DNA from: Echinococcus granulosus
Taxonomy: Eukaryota; Platyhelminthes; Cestoda; Cyclophyllidea; Taeniidae
Length of the DNA: 64,000 bases
Assembly (NCBI RefSeq): GCF_000524195.1
Contig: NW_020170396.1
Coordinates: forward strand, 1,246,127 to 1,310,126
Reading direction: 5' to 3'
The notes beneath the pieces were generated by a model. It did no database searches, was not told the DNA's origin, and worked only from the letters and a program-made list of their open reading frames with translations. Of this stretch, positions 26,252-38,021 are shown piece by piece. How positions within the stretch are numbered: the stretch's first letter is position 1; every line of letters starts with the position of its first letter. Both the position numbers and the translations under genes were made by a program.

Positions 26252-28821
26252 TCAATGTCTCAAACGAATGTAGGGTATATTGGGGTAGGCCTGAGTGGCA
26301 CAGGTTGTGCAGAGCCACTCGACCAAAGGTCCCTCCGCCTTGAGGAGGTAGAAAGCCTCGGGGGTGAGGCCAGAGCAGTGGAGATGGAACCAGCCTCGAC
26401 ACCCGGCCTCGCATTGCACCGGCGGGTAATTACAAGACAGCACCTTTCCAGACATTGAGGAGGGCGGAGCGGGCGGCTCGGTGAGATCGCGAGAACAAAG
26501 GAGGCACACTGTGCCCTGCGCGGGCATAGGAAAGGGGGGTGCGGAACCGGATGGGGGCATAGGGGGAATTGTGCCTACAGGCTGTTGGGCAGGAGGGGGA
26601 AGCGATAGCGGTACTTGCTGATGTTGTTGCAACCCCATTGGTGGCTGACGAGTTGATTGTCGTGCAGGGTCGGTGACTGAAAGACCCAAAGCAACCGATT
26701 CGTAGCAGTATTTAAATGAGCGAAGCAGAAGAGGCTTGGCCGTCGCACTGCAGTTTATAACTAATCGCTTCGAAATACATGATTCCCGGTAGGAGAAATA
26801 GGGTATTTAGAAGCCAACCTTGTAATGTGCCTAGCTTCAAAAAGACAACCGCCCGACTGATGAATAATCGCAAAACATGTTTACGGATTTGAAAATAAGC
26901 AAAAGCAGAAGCGCACAACAAGGATAATTACCAACACTGAAGTACCAAAAAATAAGTAGATAATTGCACGAATGTATGGTTAGCTTAGAGAAAAAAAATT
27001 GAGTTGGGAAAAAAATATGACACTATTTAAGAGTCAAGCTCATATTGAACATCCAAATTTCTGCCACAAGATCAGCACCAAGGCTACATGGTCGGTTATC
27101 CCCTGTACGTTGTGCACTCAATGGGGTATGTCGAAGAGCTGGTATTAATTTGAAAAAAAACTAACGAAATTGTCTGGCAGCATTGAATGATAAAGATTTT
27201 CCAAAGGTATCGGTCATAGGTGCTAAAAGGTAGCTAATTCAATACTGTGTACGACATTAAACCACTCGATAACCTCCAATAAATTAACGAACACAGGCAA
27301 AAAAATTTGGCATGATATTCAATATGGAGGCTTATTGGGATGACTGTCATTTTATAAAACAAAATAGATAAATTAGCGCTCTATCAATGGCTAATTGCCA
27401 GAATGGTCTAGTAAATAACTCGATAAACAGAAGAGAAATAATCAACTCCTCCATAAATCGGAGCAAAAACCAATGGGTCTTAAGTAGAGGGAAATAAAGG
27501 ACAATAAAACGGAGCACACTAAGTAAACATCAATCAAAAGATTGGTAAAATATAAAATAATTTGCCTGGTCCAAATTGTCGTAGTAGATGAGTCTATTTT
27601 ATGGAAATATATGCAATGAAAAACAACGCAGAGAACTGAACGAACAAAACTTCTGAGGGTCTAATCCAGTACGGGACACATAGGAAATTCAGCTTACCTT
27701 CCATGCTTCTCATTGGTATTACAGGATTTGGTTGGGGCTGTTGATGCTGGGACATGGGCATAGGCGAGGAGATGGGTGGCTGCTGGGGAGCAAAGGGCTG
27801 TTGTGATGTCATTGGAGGAGGTAAGGTTCTTGGAACTCCAGCGGACCCGGAAACAGGTTTAGCACCGAATCCACCATCATAAGGGGACGAATGGCCCACT
27901 GGTGGCATTGCAGTGGCGTCCGGCGTCGGCACGGGGGCCATCATCCCGCCCTCTGCCGTATGTTGCCCGGACGGCGATACGATGGGAAAACGCGAAGCCG
28001 TTGGTGGTTGCATTGGCGCTTGAAACCCTGAGTGAAACAGAAAGGGAAAACCCAACTGATTCTCCATCGTTTCAGAGGTGTTCAAGAGGTAACGGATGAT
28101 GCAATGGCAGAATGTTTCCAAAAGTTGGCTTTAATGTATCAAAAGATTTTTTTCACTAAAAGTTCACGCAGCACACCCAGTTAATGGACTAACATAAAGA
28201 TTAAAATCAATAAATAACAATCACAGAAATATAATGGAACTACCGATTCCAACTACAAAAAACAAAACACACACTTGATGACACCAAAAGCATAGAAGTC
28301 GAAAATAATATTCGCAATGAGCTTACTCTGCTGTTGCAGCATGTCAACAGGCATTTGGCCAGGCATCTGATTGTATACAGACTGCTGTTGAGGTATATGA
28401 GGTGCACGCAAGTTGGGACCGGGTAACATCACAGACGTTGTTGGGTGTTGATACATGGGGGGTCCACGCTGGTAGCTGCCGGAAAGTGGATCTCCAGGGG
28501 CGTTTATATTGGGTCCCATGACCTGATTGTGGATCGGCATTACACTCTCGGTCGAATATTCACCCATTCCCTCCTAACAAATAAACCATTAAAAATAGGA
28601 CTCACTATATGATGCATTTTTCCTGGCAATGGACCAACAGTTGCTACGTTTCGTCCCATTCGAGGGGGAGACTGAAAATTTGGAGGTCGCATAGGCTGCT
28701 GCATGTAAGGAGCATGACCATTAGTTCCAAATTTATTCATCTGAGGCTGCATATAGTTTGATTGCGGATTATTTAATATAGAAGGCGTGTTTTGTTGGTT
28801 TACTGGAATACGGGGATCCAT
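26252..28821 (-). CDS. Pygopus-like PHD-finger protein (Wnt co-activator), 5' end uncertain
   Basis: Pygopus proteins join BCL9/Legless to beta-catenin-TCF and read methylated H3K4 through a C-terminal PHD finger. Exons: 28606-28821, 28327-28573, 27698-28027, 26252-26676; joined, 405 residues in frame. Most of the protein is Pro/Gln/Met-rich and disordered, as in the family. The last exon has the PHD finger: CLLC, CEAGCRGWFHLHC, then CTTC, with the Pygopus-type run SGLTPEAFYLLKAEG before the last pair. About 27 residues separate CLLC from CEAGC, roughly 15 more than in vertebrate Pygopus, with one extra Cys. I see no N-terminal NPF box, so either an upstream exon is missing (a TATCAG acceptor lies just before the ATG at 28821) or the box is lost. 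The intron at 28574-28605 is only 32 nt. Confidence 0.8.
28574..28605 (-). other. 32-nt intron in the Pygopus-like gene
   Basis: ATA|GTGAGT donor and TTTGTTAG| acceptor, phase 0, joining ...GKMHHI to EGMGEYSTESV. Without removal the upstream frame runs into unrelated sequence. A 32-nt spliceosomal intron is near the lower limit known in animals. Confidence 0.75.
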
Positions 28822-30533
28822 CGACAGTCCCTGATACCAACCCTTAAACGGTGAACACGACCCGCCAGTGCCTCATTGCATAACCAACCAATTGAAACAC
28901 AGATTTTAACAACATCGTTATCATTTATTTAAACAGGTTATTTTCACTCTTTAAATACAACCATTTGATTGTGAATGGTAAAGTCAGCAGCGAAATAAGT
29001 TTCTGTCAAATTCGGTTCACATTCGAATCTTAGTTAACAAATTATTTAACATGACGTATGACGGTAAAACAACCAAATAACTTTTGGCAAACAAATAGGA
29101 TATCCAGGCTCCTAAAGCAGCCCAAGTTTTGTCTGGCATGCAGTTTAAGTATTTATCTACTGACTTATGCTCATCCATCTAGCATAAAACGGAAGAAATA
29201 ATTTAAGCATCTAAAAGATGTCGGATCTTCAGACTTGCATATCACTTCGCCTTAGGTCTCGACATTTTAAAGGATTTGACACCGTAAGTAGGAAAACTTG
29301 GCCTCATTTTTAATGACTGGAAAATGTGTTTCAACTCGCATATTCTTCGGACCAATTGCAGTCGCTTGCTATTTTAGGTAGCTGTGTTTAAGTGTGCGGG
29401 TGCTCAGGGCTCTGTGGACGACTTTCCCGGTGCAATATGGTAGTCGATCCGCGCCAGCTGCTTTGTGTCCCTTCTGTAAGCTGGTAGTATGTTCCTCCAT
29501 AGTACCTTGGCTTATTACTTCCTTGGCGAAGGTGCGGGATGCTACGTATCATTAAACTATTGTTGAATTGCAAACTTCAGAGAGCTCACTGTGGTCGACG
29601 AGCAGCTACAGTCTACGGAGTCGGGATGTTCCGCACAGATAAACCAGACGTTAAGCCATCACGTTTGTTCGTAGTCGATATCATGCTTAAGGGGATCTTC
29701 ATGGAAATTATGCCGCTTTCTCATGATACTTTACCGAATTAATCGTAGCGCCACGGGACTTTCCTGAGACGAAGGAGGACATAACACTAGGACAGAATAT
29801 GTACTATCGATGTACAGAAGGGCTGGGAGGCGATTGGCATGGTACGGAGAGCAGGCCGCCCGGTAGATTTTTAGCAGCAGAGCTCCGAGGGTCTAGTTAC
29901 CAAAACCGAGGGTTAAACGAATAGCCGAAGTATTGCATTAAGTTGGGTGAAAAATGCAACAATGGTTGGCTGCAGTTGAGCTAATATGAATGATCTGACC
30001 CTGTGGTTCTTCTGCGATCTACAAGAGTATTCGGGATCTACACGCCTTAGTTACGAAAAAGACTCGTGCAAAATTGCTAATTCACTGAAAGGGCGTGGCC
30101 ATTCGTTGCACAGTTCGCCTGGATGATCCCACATATTGTTGCACTTTGTTTGTAATAAGCTTTCGGGGACTTTTTCCCTCTACTACGACTGAGACGCCAT
30201 TTAGGAAATACCAACTACTTATGGATCAAGGGGATGGTACAAATGACACTTACATAGCGATGGAGGAAACTCGATGTGAGAATATTCGAAAGCTTAGATT
30301 CGTTGAAACATCTCATGAGTGTGAACATCTGACCATGGAAATGTATATTTCAAAAGGATAAAAATGATTTAAAAAACAAAGACATGAAATGGCAGAGGTG
30401 TAAGAAAGTCTGGTGGTGGTTACTGGGAGTTAAGCCACCAAAAATGAAAACCAGTTATAGTAGAGAAAATGTCCGTTACTTATGGGCGTATGTAATCAAA
30501 GCAAAAGGGAAGATGGAGGCCACGTAACCGACT
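28822..30533. other. Intergenic or 5' region of the Pygopus-like gene
   Basis: May hold the missing Pygopus 5' exon, but I could not identify one. A slightly more GC-rich patch at 29380-29900 contains overlapping short frames on both strands (29388-29573 minus, 29539-29742 plus) without recognisable domains. Confidence 0.4.
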
Positions 30534-30640
30534 TTAATTTTTCCACTTGCTACGACGTTCACGAAATTTGTGGCCCGTGTGATGACCAAAAATTTTGTCA
30601 AATGCCTTCTGGTAAAATGGTCGACAGTCTGAAGACTCTT
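30534..30640 (-). CDS. Candidate terminal exon, unknown protein
   Basis: A good acceptor (GTTTATTTTACAG|) at 30641 opens a frame, phase 1, of 34 codons rich in basic and aromatic residues (FYQKAFDKIFGHHTGHKFRE) ending in TAA at 30534. A second frame from the same acceptor also stays open to 30476, so the choice of frame is uncertain. Another possible minus-strand exon (31033-31192, acceptor TTGTTAG|) lies upstream and could belong to the same gene. No family recognised. Confidence 0.3.
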
Positions 30641-32034
30641 CTGTAAAATAAACAAGTGAATAAATCCAGCATTGTCGACAAACTCCAAAGCATTGAACAG
30701 CAGAAAACAAGAGAGTCATTTACAGCTAAGGATGTTACATAAGGTGAAAATTTGAAACATCTTTTAGCCATGGTTTAGAGAGAGTTCCACAAATTTTCTA
30801 CTTTCAACGCTGTTACTGTTGCAGAGAAGGAGTATTGAGAAAAGTGATTAGGATCCTATCTTTCCAGATGACATGACAGTAAACAATGGGGGCAAGTGCC
30901 GCCTTTGATGATACACACAAATCTGTCAACTGTGTATATAAGTCACGTGTAAAGTAGAACTGCTAGCAAATTTTTGCATATTGAAGGTAAATTCATCTCA
31001 TTTGACAGTATTACAAAATCAAGACTCAGAAATCACTCAATCGTATTCATCTGAGGCTTTGAAACGAGCTTATCATCGTCTACTGAATTCGAACTGCATC
31101 CAACTTGAAACCCAGTCAAAGTCAGTGGGAAACAGTCTTGCATATTTCTAAGTACAATATTAATAAATTGTGAAGCGTCACCACCGCAATCACTAACAAA
31201 CAAAACCCAACAATGAATCAAGCGCACTACCACGGAAACACTTGGGAGGATCAAAATAGTCCGTCAAATAGGAGAGAGACCTATAAATAGCCTGATTCGC
31301 AATGAATTTGTTGCACCATCCTCAAATTAATCACCTGTCAATTTACTTTTTCAGTCCTTAAAACGTTCCTTTGCGGTTGCCTGACCCCTTTACTAATAAG
31401 TGCACTGTCATGTTGGACATAACCTCATGATGGCTCCTTTGAAAAAAAACAGGTAGCTTACATCCCATGTTTCAGAAAAAAATCGAAAAACTTTGACATG
31501 CTATAAAAGTGTCAAGAGTGGTTCATTTAGAACATGTCGTCTTTTTCTTCCGAAATTAACGTACCACGATGGTGGTATGTAGCACTGAAATTTTAGTCCA
31601 CTTGAATGCTTAAGCAAAGGCCGACAATTTTAGCAATGACAAAGCATTCCAAAACTACTGAAGTTCAAATTTCGCGTACATCGGAAAAACAAAAAAAGGC
31701 GAAAAAATAACAAGGAATTGACAATCTCCGACGCAGTATTGATAACGGCTGCATCGGCCAAGAGTGTGATTAACGAAAATTAACGTATCAAATGAATTCA
31801 GCTACTACAGAAGTACGCCTCGTTTCCTCCTATTACATCAATTAATTGGTGACCAGTAAAGTCGAAATGGCTTAGCAATAATTATCAAGTTTATGAAAAA
31901 CGCTAAAATCGGACGCTTACTTTCCTTATGCCGAAAACAGTTCTTCACTAAATCTGAAAAGTTAATTAGTCAACATTGAATCATGGATGCCGGAATTCTG
32001 GCAAAGGTGTCAGCAATTTATGACTCCTCCCTAC
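30641..32034. other. Region with one possible exon only
   Basis: Apart from the weak exon candidate at 31033-31192 (minus) nothing here is supported. The part next to 32034 should be the 3' UTR of the coiled-coil gene. Confidence 0.4.
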
Positions 32035-32847
32035 TTATTGGTCGATCTCACATTCCAAAGCAGAGCATAAAAACAGGCGGTGAAACAGACCCTGTTGACG
32101 GTCTATGATCTTCTCCTGCAGCTCAAGGAGCTTGCTTCGACAGCTCTCATAGAGGTCATCCCGACTCTTCAATTGTTTCTTAGTTTCTTTCAGCGCTGAA
32201 GGGAAGTTGCATTGGGTTCAGCTTATATGAGACAGGAATGAAATCAACAAGCGTATAACAAAAAAATTCAAACATACAAGCTCCACATTTTGCATATTTT
32301 TCCTGATGCTCTGAAAGCGATCGCCCACATTCATTGTATGAATTTTGTAATTCCCTTAAAGAAGACTTGAGCTTTTCCAGTTCTTAAATGATGAGGAGTA
32401 AAAAGTTAGTGAGCAAAGAGATCAAAGCTGTATCACGTGTTTATTAGCAGTATATAGAAAAGGAAGCCTCCTATTTCCTTTAAAAATAAAACAAAGTACG
32501 CAGAATCGATGATAATAAATACAAAAAAACACTGAAACTATTTTCGTTAAAAATAAAGCGGACTGCCAGTAAAACAATTATCAAGAAATTAGAATGAACT
32601 TAAGCAATACTGACGAAGGAAGAGTTTCGTAACTTGACTCACTGGTTTCTATTTGCTCGACTTTCTCCTGCCGCCAATTGAGCACTGACCTGCACTTCAT
32701 CAGTTCAGAGGATCCATCGAGGTCGACCGCGGGTGGGGGAGCGAAGTCTGTCAAGAATCTAATTTGTTATAATGGACTAGTCTAGAGTAGGGTAGTACTA
32801 TAAAAATATTGCGCACCTGATTTTGCTGATGATTTTGAAGTAGGTAA
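32035..32847 (-). CDS. 3' end of an unrecognised coiled-coil protein gene
   Basis: Four exons join in one frame: 32817-32847 (31 nt), 32643-32747, 32278-32382 and 32035-32195, ending in TAA. All have standard GT...AG borders and every phase matches. The encoded tail begins LPTSKSSAKSDFAPPPAVDL, then becomes a charged heptad-like coiled coil (ETKLEKLKSSLRELQNSY, SLKETKKQLKSRDDLYES, KLLELQEKIIDRQQ) with several Cys. The two middle exons are both 105 nt with identical phases. No family recognised. Its upstream exons may be the micro-exon chain at 36.8-40.3 kb on the same strand; the join across 33-36.7 kb is not established. Confidence 0.65.
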
Positions 32848-35800
32848 CTATGAAAAAAGAAATGCATAAACTTAAGAACTGCGAAACGCCACTGGGGTCA
32901 AAGACTGTTACAAATGAATTCTGATTGACATAAAAAAAGTAACGAGCAATCGGCAATTCCGACATAAAAAATGACAGATCACTTAAGAGTGACTACCAAA
33001 AAAAGCAACCCAAACGCATAAACTGTCCTAAGTAATGAAAAGTCCCTGAAATTAACACCTAAGGAAGGATGCATAGTTGGGTGCCGGCATATAATGTACT
33101 CTGTTTTAAGAACGCATCATCCTAAATTTGAAAATTCGAACCAAAATCATTTCCATAGCAGAAGTGATAATGTGGGATAAGCATTTTCATCAGAGCAAAG
33201 CGTTTCAAGTGTAAAATCCATACTGGTGAATAAATTAACACACCAAGAAAATAAAAAACAATCGACTGTTTTTGTTGAAAATACTGTAAAATCGATAAAT
33301 TTATTCTTAATACCATTAAAACATAGACACGTTTTATTTGCGTACGTGAGCTTCAGTGGATCCGATCGCGTTAAGATGTCTATGGTCAAACCAGGCTTAT
33401 TTTCCCCATCGAAAGCTACGCAACTATCACCATTTATGCCCAGATAACCTTCAATTTTATGGATACACTGTTTAATTTTATTTTATAGACATATTTTACA
33501 AGACAAATGCCCATAATAGCGCGGGTCTAGCGAATGAACGGGATGATGATAAAAACATCGAGTTCTCTATCTAAATAGTACCATTTTACGATTGTGCGAC
33601 CCAATGCTACCTGAAACACCAAATAGTCGTTGCTTTTGTAATTAATGGAGCAGTTTAAAAATACTGAGCGCGCTTTAAACACTATGAACCAAAAGTGTGA
33701 GCAGTTGTTCGAAATCAGCAGTCAATGTGCCATACCCGAATAAGACAAGACCTTGACACCCGTAAAACTATCCTCATGGCTTCCTGGGTCGAATCATGAC
33801 CCATTAACGGTGAGAAACTGTACTGATATCATTTTGCTCGTGCAAATGGTAACTCATCATGCACTTTAGTGAGCTTGAAAGCCCAAAAAATAAAGATATT
33901 CAAAGACAGAAAAATACTCATCAATTTGATTTCCCTTTTAAAAATAACACCAAGAACCATTACACACCTATTTAGCACAACGCATATCAGTCGGACCGAT
34001 TCACAGCTAGTCATTCATACAGAAAAAAACCACAATTTTCTGACTCCAAAGTCACATACATGGCACCATCGCAGGATTTTCATTTGCATTTAGGCCTTCC
34101 GTGACTTGTCGATCCGGTGATTTGATTAAGGTTTAACCTTTATTACAAAATCTACCTCCCTATTTTCGCTAAACCAGTTTTAGCCACCTTTGGTAAATGC
34201 CATTCACTGTCAATTTTACACGCGACCACGGCATTACAGAAGTCAAAAAACGATACAGGTTAAAGTTTAGCATTAAACTGTGTATATGAAGTCCTGAGTT
34301 CAAAGAAATGAGCAAAGTATCACATCGCATCAATATGTGAGTAAAAAACAGCCGAAATGGCAAAAAACGCGCCAAATGCGTTGCAGTACTTAATCTTCCC
34401 ATAATAAATAGAAAATCTGCCTAGTGCGATAATAGATGATACTAATCCAAGATTTCAAGTCTAAATAACAGTAATAGAATGGGTCCTGGTAAAAAACACT
34501 TCGTTTCAGCTTGGATAAACAGAATTTACTCAAGCAAATAGATATATGAAATGAATTGTAGTATAGATTGATCACACTGATTTTAACCACTTTCCTCAAG
34601 TAATCTGCAACACATAAAAGGTAAACTGTCTCTTCTTGCACGAAAAATAAACTGCAATGTGGTAGCATGTTAACGATAGGAAATAGAGAATCGAATACAA
34701 TAGCAAGGCAAGCTCAACTGCTGAAGGGAACTATACGCTCGCATGAAAAGTTGAGTAGATTGAGTAAAAGTTGAAGAGCCACCTGATGAAAGCATGGTCA
34801 ACGAATCCTGCACACTTAGTTCTTATTCCACATTTTTGGTGAATATATCACACTGACAAAATGTATACTTGAAACAAAATTTTACAAGAAGTTGGAAGGC
34901 TAAAACAGATACCGACCCCTCTGCCTAATAGATATAATATCCTTGTTTTGAAATCGCAAACTGAAAGGCAGGATGGATATAGAACCATCAGAGAAAGCGT
35001 TAACCCGATGCCATGAAAGAGTGGGTCCGGCATAATACGCTGAGCTAAAGAAGCAGGCAAAGTTTGATTAAATTAAACAATTTTTTAGTAAAATTATTAG
35101 TATGAGCTATGCGAGGGTAAACCGGATGTAAGAGGTTGAAAAAGAGGAAAAGTTTAGTGACAAAAGTTGCATAATTGAGGCGTTGGGACAGTACTTGTAT
35201 TCGTGCCTATGCAACCATTGATCGACAACGCCTCTTGCCCTGACTGGAAGGTTGGAAAAGTAGCCACTAAGAAAGTAGCGGCTGTTGGGGAATTCGTGCG
35301 CTACTAAATATAGAGCGCTGGTAAGGTACGGGTGAAGCGTTTCCCTAAGAGTGGAAACGGTGGATTGAAGAGTGAATGGCAGAATAACAATGCCCGATAT
35401 TACGAGTGTTGTTAAAATCGGTAAGCGAGGATTTTTTGTGTCCATATACACCGAAATTTATTTAACGACCGAATAAGAATGTCAAACAACGGAAAAAGTG
35501 GAAACGAGAAAAACATTCCCGAACTGCGTGGAAAATTTTGTTGAACTTGAATAAAATGATGAAATAATTAACTGGATGCATGGAAAAATAAGAAAACGAT
35601 TTAAATACATGAATTACTTTTCACTGAATGTGAGAGACAATCCAGATGGTTAGTTAACCATTTTGCCTCATTCAGGGAATCGCGATTACTTGTTGGGACC
35701 GGGCTAGCCACACTTGCATGGCATCGAAACAATTTAAGTCTCTTAAAATAGTGAAGAATTCTTCGTGTATCATCCAAACATCAAACTACACCAGAATACT

Positions 35801-36770
35801 GGTTTTAGAAACCGTAAGATTGAGATTCTGTACCTTGCATTTGGATGTTCCTCAGTGGTTTTTAGATTCAGCTAAATAAGGCACTAGCATATGGAGGCAG
35901 TTCAAGTAAAACACTGGATGGCGATTTGTACCCCAACTAAAAAGGGTCACAAATCCCAGTCACAAGAAAGCGTTAGTGCCGGAAGTCATTCGCGACAATA
36001 AATAATTATTAAAAAAGGAGGTGTGGAAATGGAATATATGAAGCATGTTAATACTACGGGAAAAGTACTTAAAAGATCCGGTAGGGATAAGACTCCAATT
36101 TTGCCTGTATAACATGAAGCCACTCTCCTTTTCGACGCAAGGGAATGAAAGCCCGAAATATTGCAAAATACGTAGACAAGCGCATAATGTTGTCTTGACA
36201 TTTACGCACCTTCGCATATCACTGATATTTAAACAACTGTTCACGTTAAAGATGAAAGTGATCGGATGTAGTCCCCTTTTGTTCCGCAGGGCCTAATAAT
36301 AGTCCTTTCCTTGAAATCACGTAATATGATTGTGAAATTGAAATTCATCGTTTTTTGAAACAAAGACGGTCAATTAACTTTTATTTACAACAATTCCTAC
36401 ATAAATTAATGCGCCTTATTTGATGATGAAAACTGATAATAGCCGGTGAAAATGTTTCCATTCGAAACTCTTGGTAGATCTTAAAAGACCACTGGAGTTG
36501 AAATTTGTTCTTGAGTTTTGAAATATTTTCAAAGCAAAGGAAGTCACTTGAGTTCATGCAGGTCGAAAACCAGTAAAACAAATACTTGTATTATGACATC
36601 CAAAATCCCTTATTTATTCGCTTTGCTTGAATGGCCACACGCAAAATGTAACTTCTACTAAATGTGAAGCATGAGAGCAAACAACTAAATAATCTCCGCC
36701 ATAATAGATAATCTGTTTTCATATATCTTGCGGGAGAAATCTTGAAGATATTTGGTAAAAACCAACTCAC
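32848..36770. other. Probable large intron(s), no exon established
   Basis: AT-rich. Open frames on both strands lack motifs. A minus frame at 35107-35451 begins with a hydrophobic stretch (ILTTLVISGIVILPFTLQS) and could be a small intronless membrane protein, but nothing else supports it. Very short exons could hide here. One 13-nt candidate sits near 34155-34167 between an acceptor (GGTTTAG|) and a donor (GGGAG|GTAGAT). Confidence 0.4.
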
Positions 36771-37601
36771 CAAGCAAATCGTTGTAGCTGGGATCAAGAC
36801 TAAATAGAAATAATGATTAGTACTTCAAAAGTATGCTACCTACCTGCAGCGATGACAACACATAAGGCAATGAGCTTTGAAGTGTTATCTAAAAAGAGTA
36901 AAAAATTTTGTATTACCATGCAATTAGTTCCCAGTGATTTTACCAATCAGAAAAGCAAACAACTGGCTGATTTATATGCTACACGGGTTGATCCAACAAA
37001 AAACAATTTAAATTAGCAACCAAACCAACCAACTAAAGATGTCTTTAACAATAATTCCAGAAAGAGCAAACGCTCCGTTACTGCTACTTGACACATACAC
37101 CATAGAGAGTAATGCATATGCCGAAGTCAATTTGAGTAATTGAGAAAAACTAATTGCCAAAGATGGAGGGAATCCTACTGCTGACTTTGAGGGACGCCTG
37201 TAGGCAAGCTGAATAGCAGTTAAGACAAACTGTATGAAGCCGTTACCAATTATGGTTAACGCTTAAGTGGGGATCTAATAAGCAAACAGTGGCAATGAAG
37301 AATTCCGGTGAAACCTGTCTTAACACAGGGCATTAATATGCGCTTCAAAGAAACTCGACGAGAGCACTTGCATAAAAATAGCGATTACTCACTAAAGACA
37401 GCTGTTTCAACACTTCAATCCTTGTTTACGAAGGATGATTGGTAATTAATTTTTGATCAACATTCGCAAACTTCGCAAAATCATGTCTGGTATTCAACGG
37501 CAAAGACATATGCTTGGCTAGGACTTTTAATCCCAACATCACATATACGTGACGTTCTGATTTTCCTACCTGAGCCCAGGGTCACAAATTTGCATAATTT
37601 C
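36771..37601 (-). CDS. Cluster of candidate micro-exons (29, 28 and 32 nt)
   Basis: Three minus-strand segments are bracketed by good splice sites: 37570-37601 (frame EIMQICDPGL), 37393-37420 (IEVLKQLSL, donor TTTA|GTGAGT) and 36771-36799 (LDPSYNDLL, acceptor TTTCTATTTAG|, donor CTTG|GTGAGT). The first joins in frame to either of the other two, but those two do not join to each other in the same reading. That suggests alternative use or that one is false. They sit between the 5' micro-exon chain and the coiled-coil 3' end on the same strand. Each alone is weak; the clustering is what makes them worth listing. Confidence 0.35.
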
Positions 37602-38021
37602 CTTCATCAGTTTAAAAATATTTAGTCTCAAAACGAATGGCTGTTAAAACAGTAAAAACGGATACAGTGTTCTTGATCTGAGTGGAATAACAGCTTTTGG
37701 TCTTTTGTCAACAATTCGGTTGGCACAAAGACGAATGACAATTGCCGATAAATTAGAACAGTGAAATATTTGAGGTGTGGCGGTTTATTTTTCTCTGAGA
37801 CTCTGGTAACGAACACGTTTAGCCATAGAGGCTATTTAGTAAAAAATAAAGTAAAAAAGAAGTTATGTAAAACTGGAAAAAAGCTAGCTTGCAAGAGCAA
37901 AATACTTACAAGAACACACATTATTCACAAATCTCGGACAAAAACTTAGGAGTTGTAGGAAGAGAGCCAGATTGAATGAGCAATGACATTGGAAGTACTT
38001 TCAAGGTTTCAAGACAGTTAC
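37602..38021. other. Intron-like sequence with no firm exon
   Basis: Between the 32-nt and 22-nt candidate exons. It contains one further possible 23-nt exon (near 37908-37930 minus) with a strong TTCTT|GTAAGT donor; not defended further. Confidence 0.35.

Noticed and set aside
35107..35451. 114-codon minus frame with an N-terminal hydrophobic segment
   Set aside because: Could be a small membrane protein, but there is no family, conservation or promoter evidence; left as a note in the region entry.
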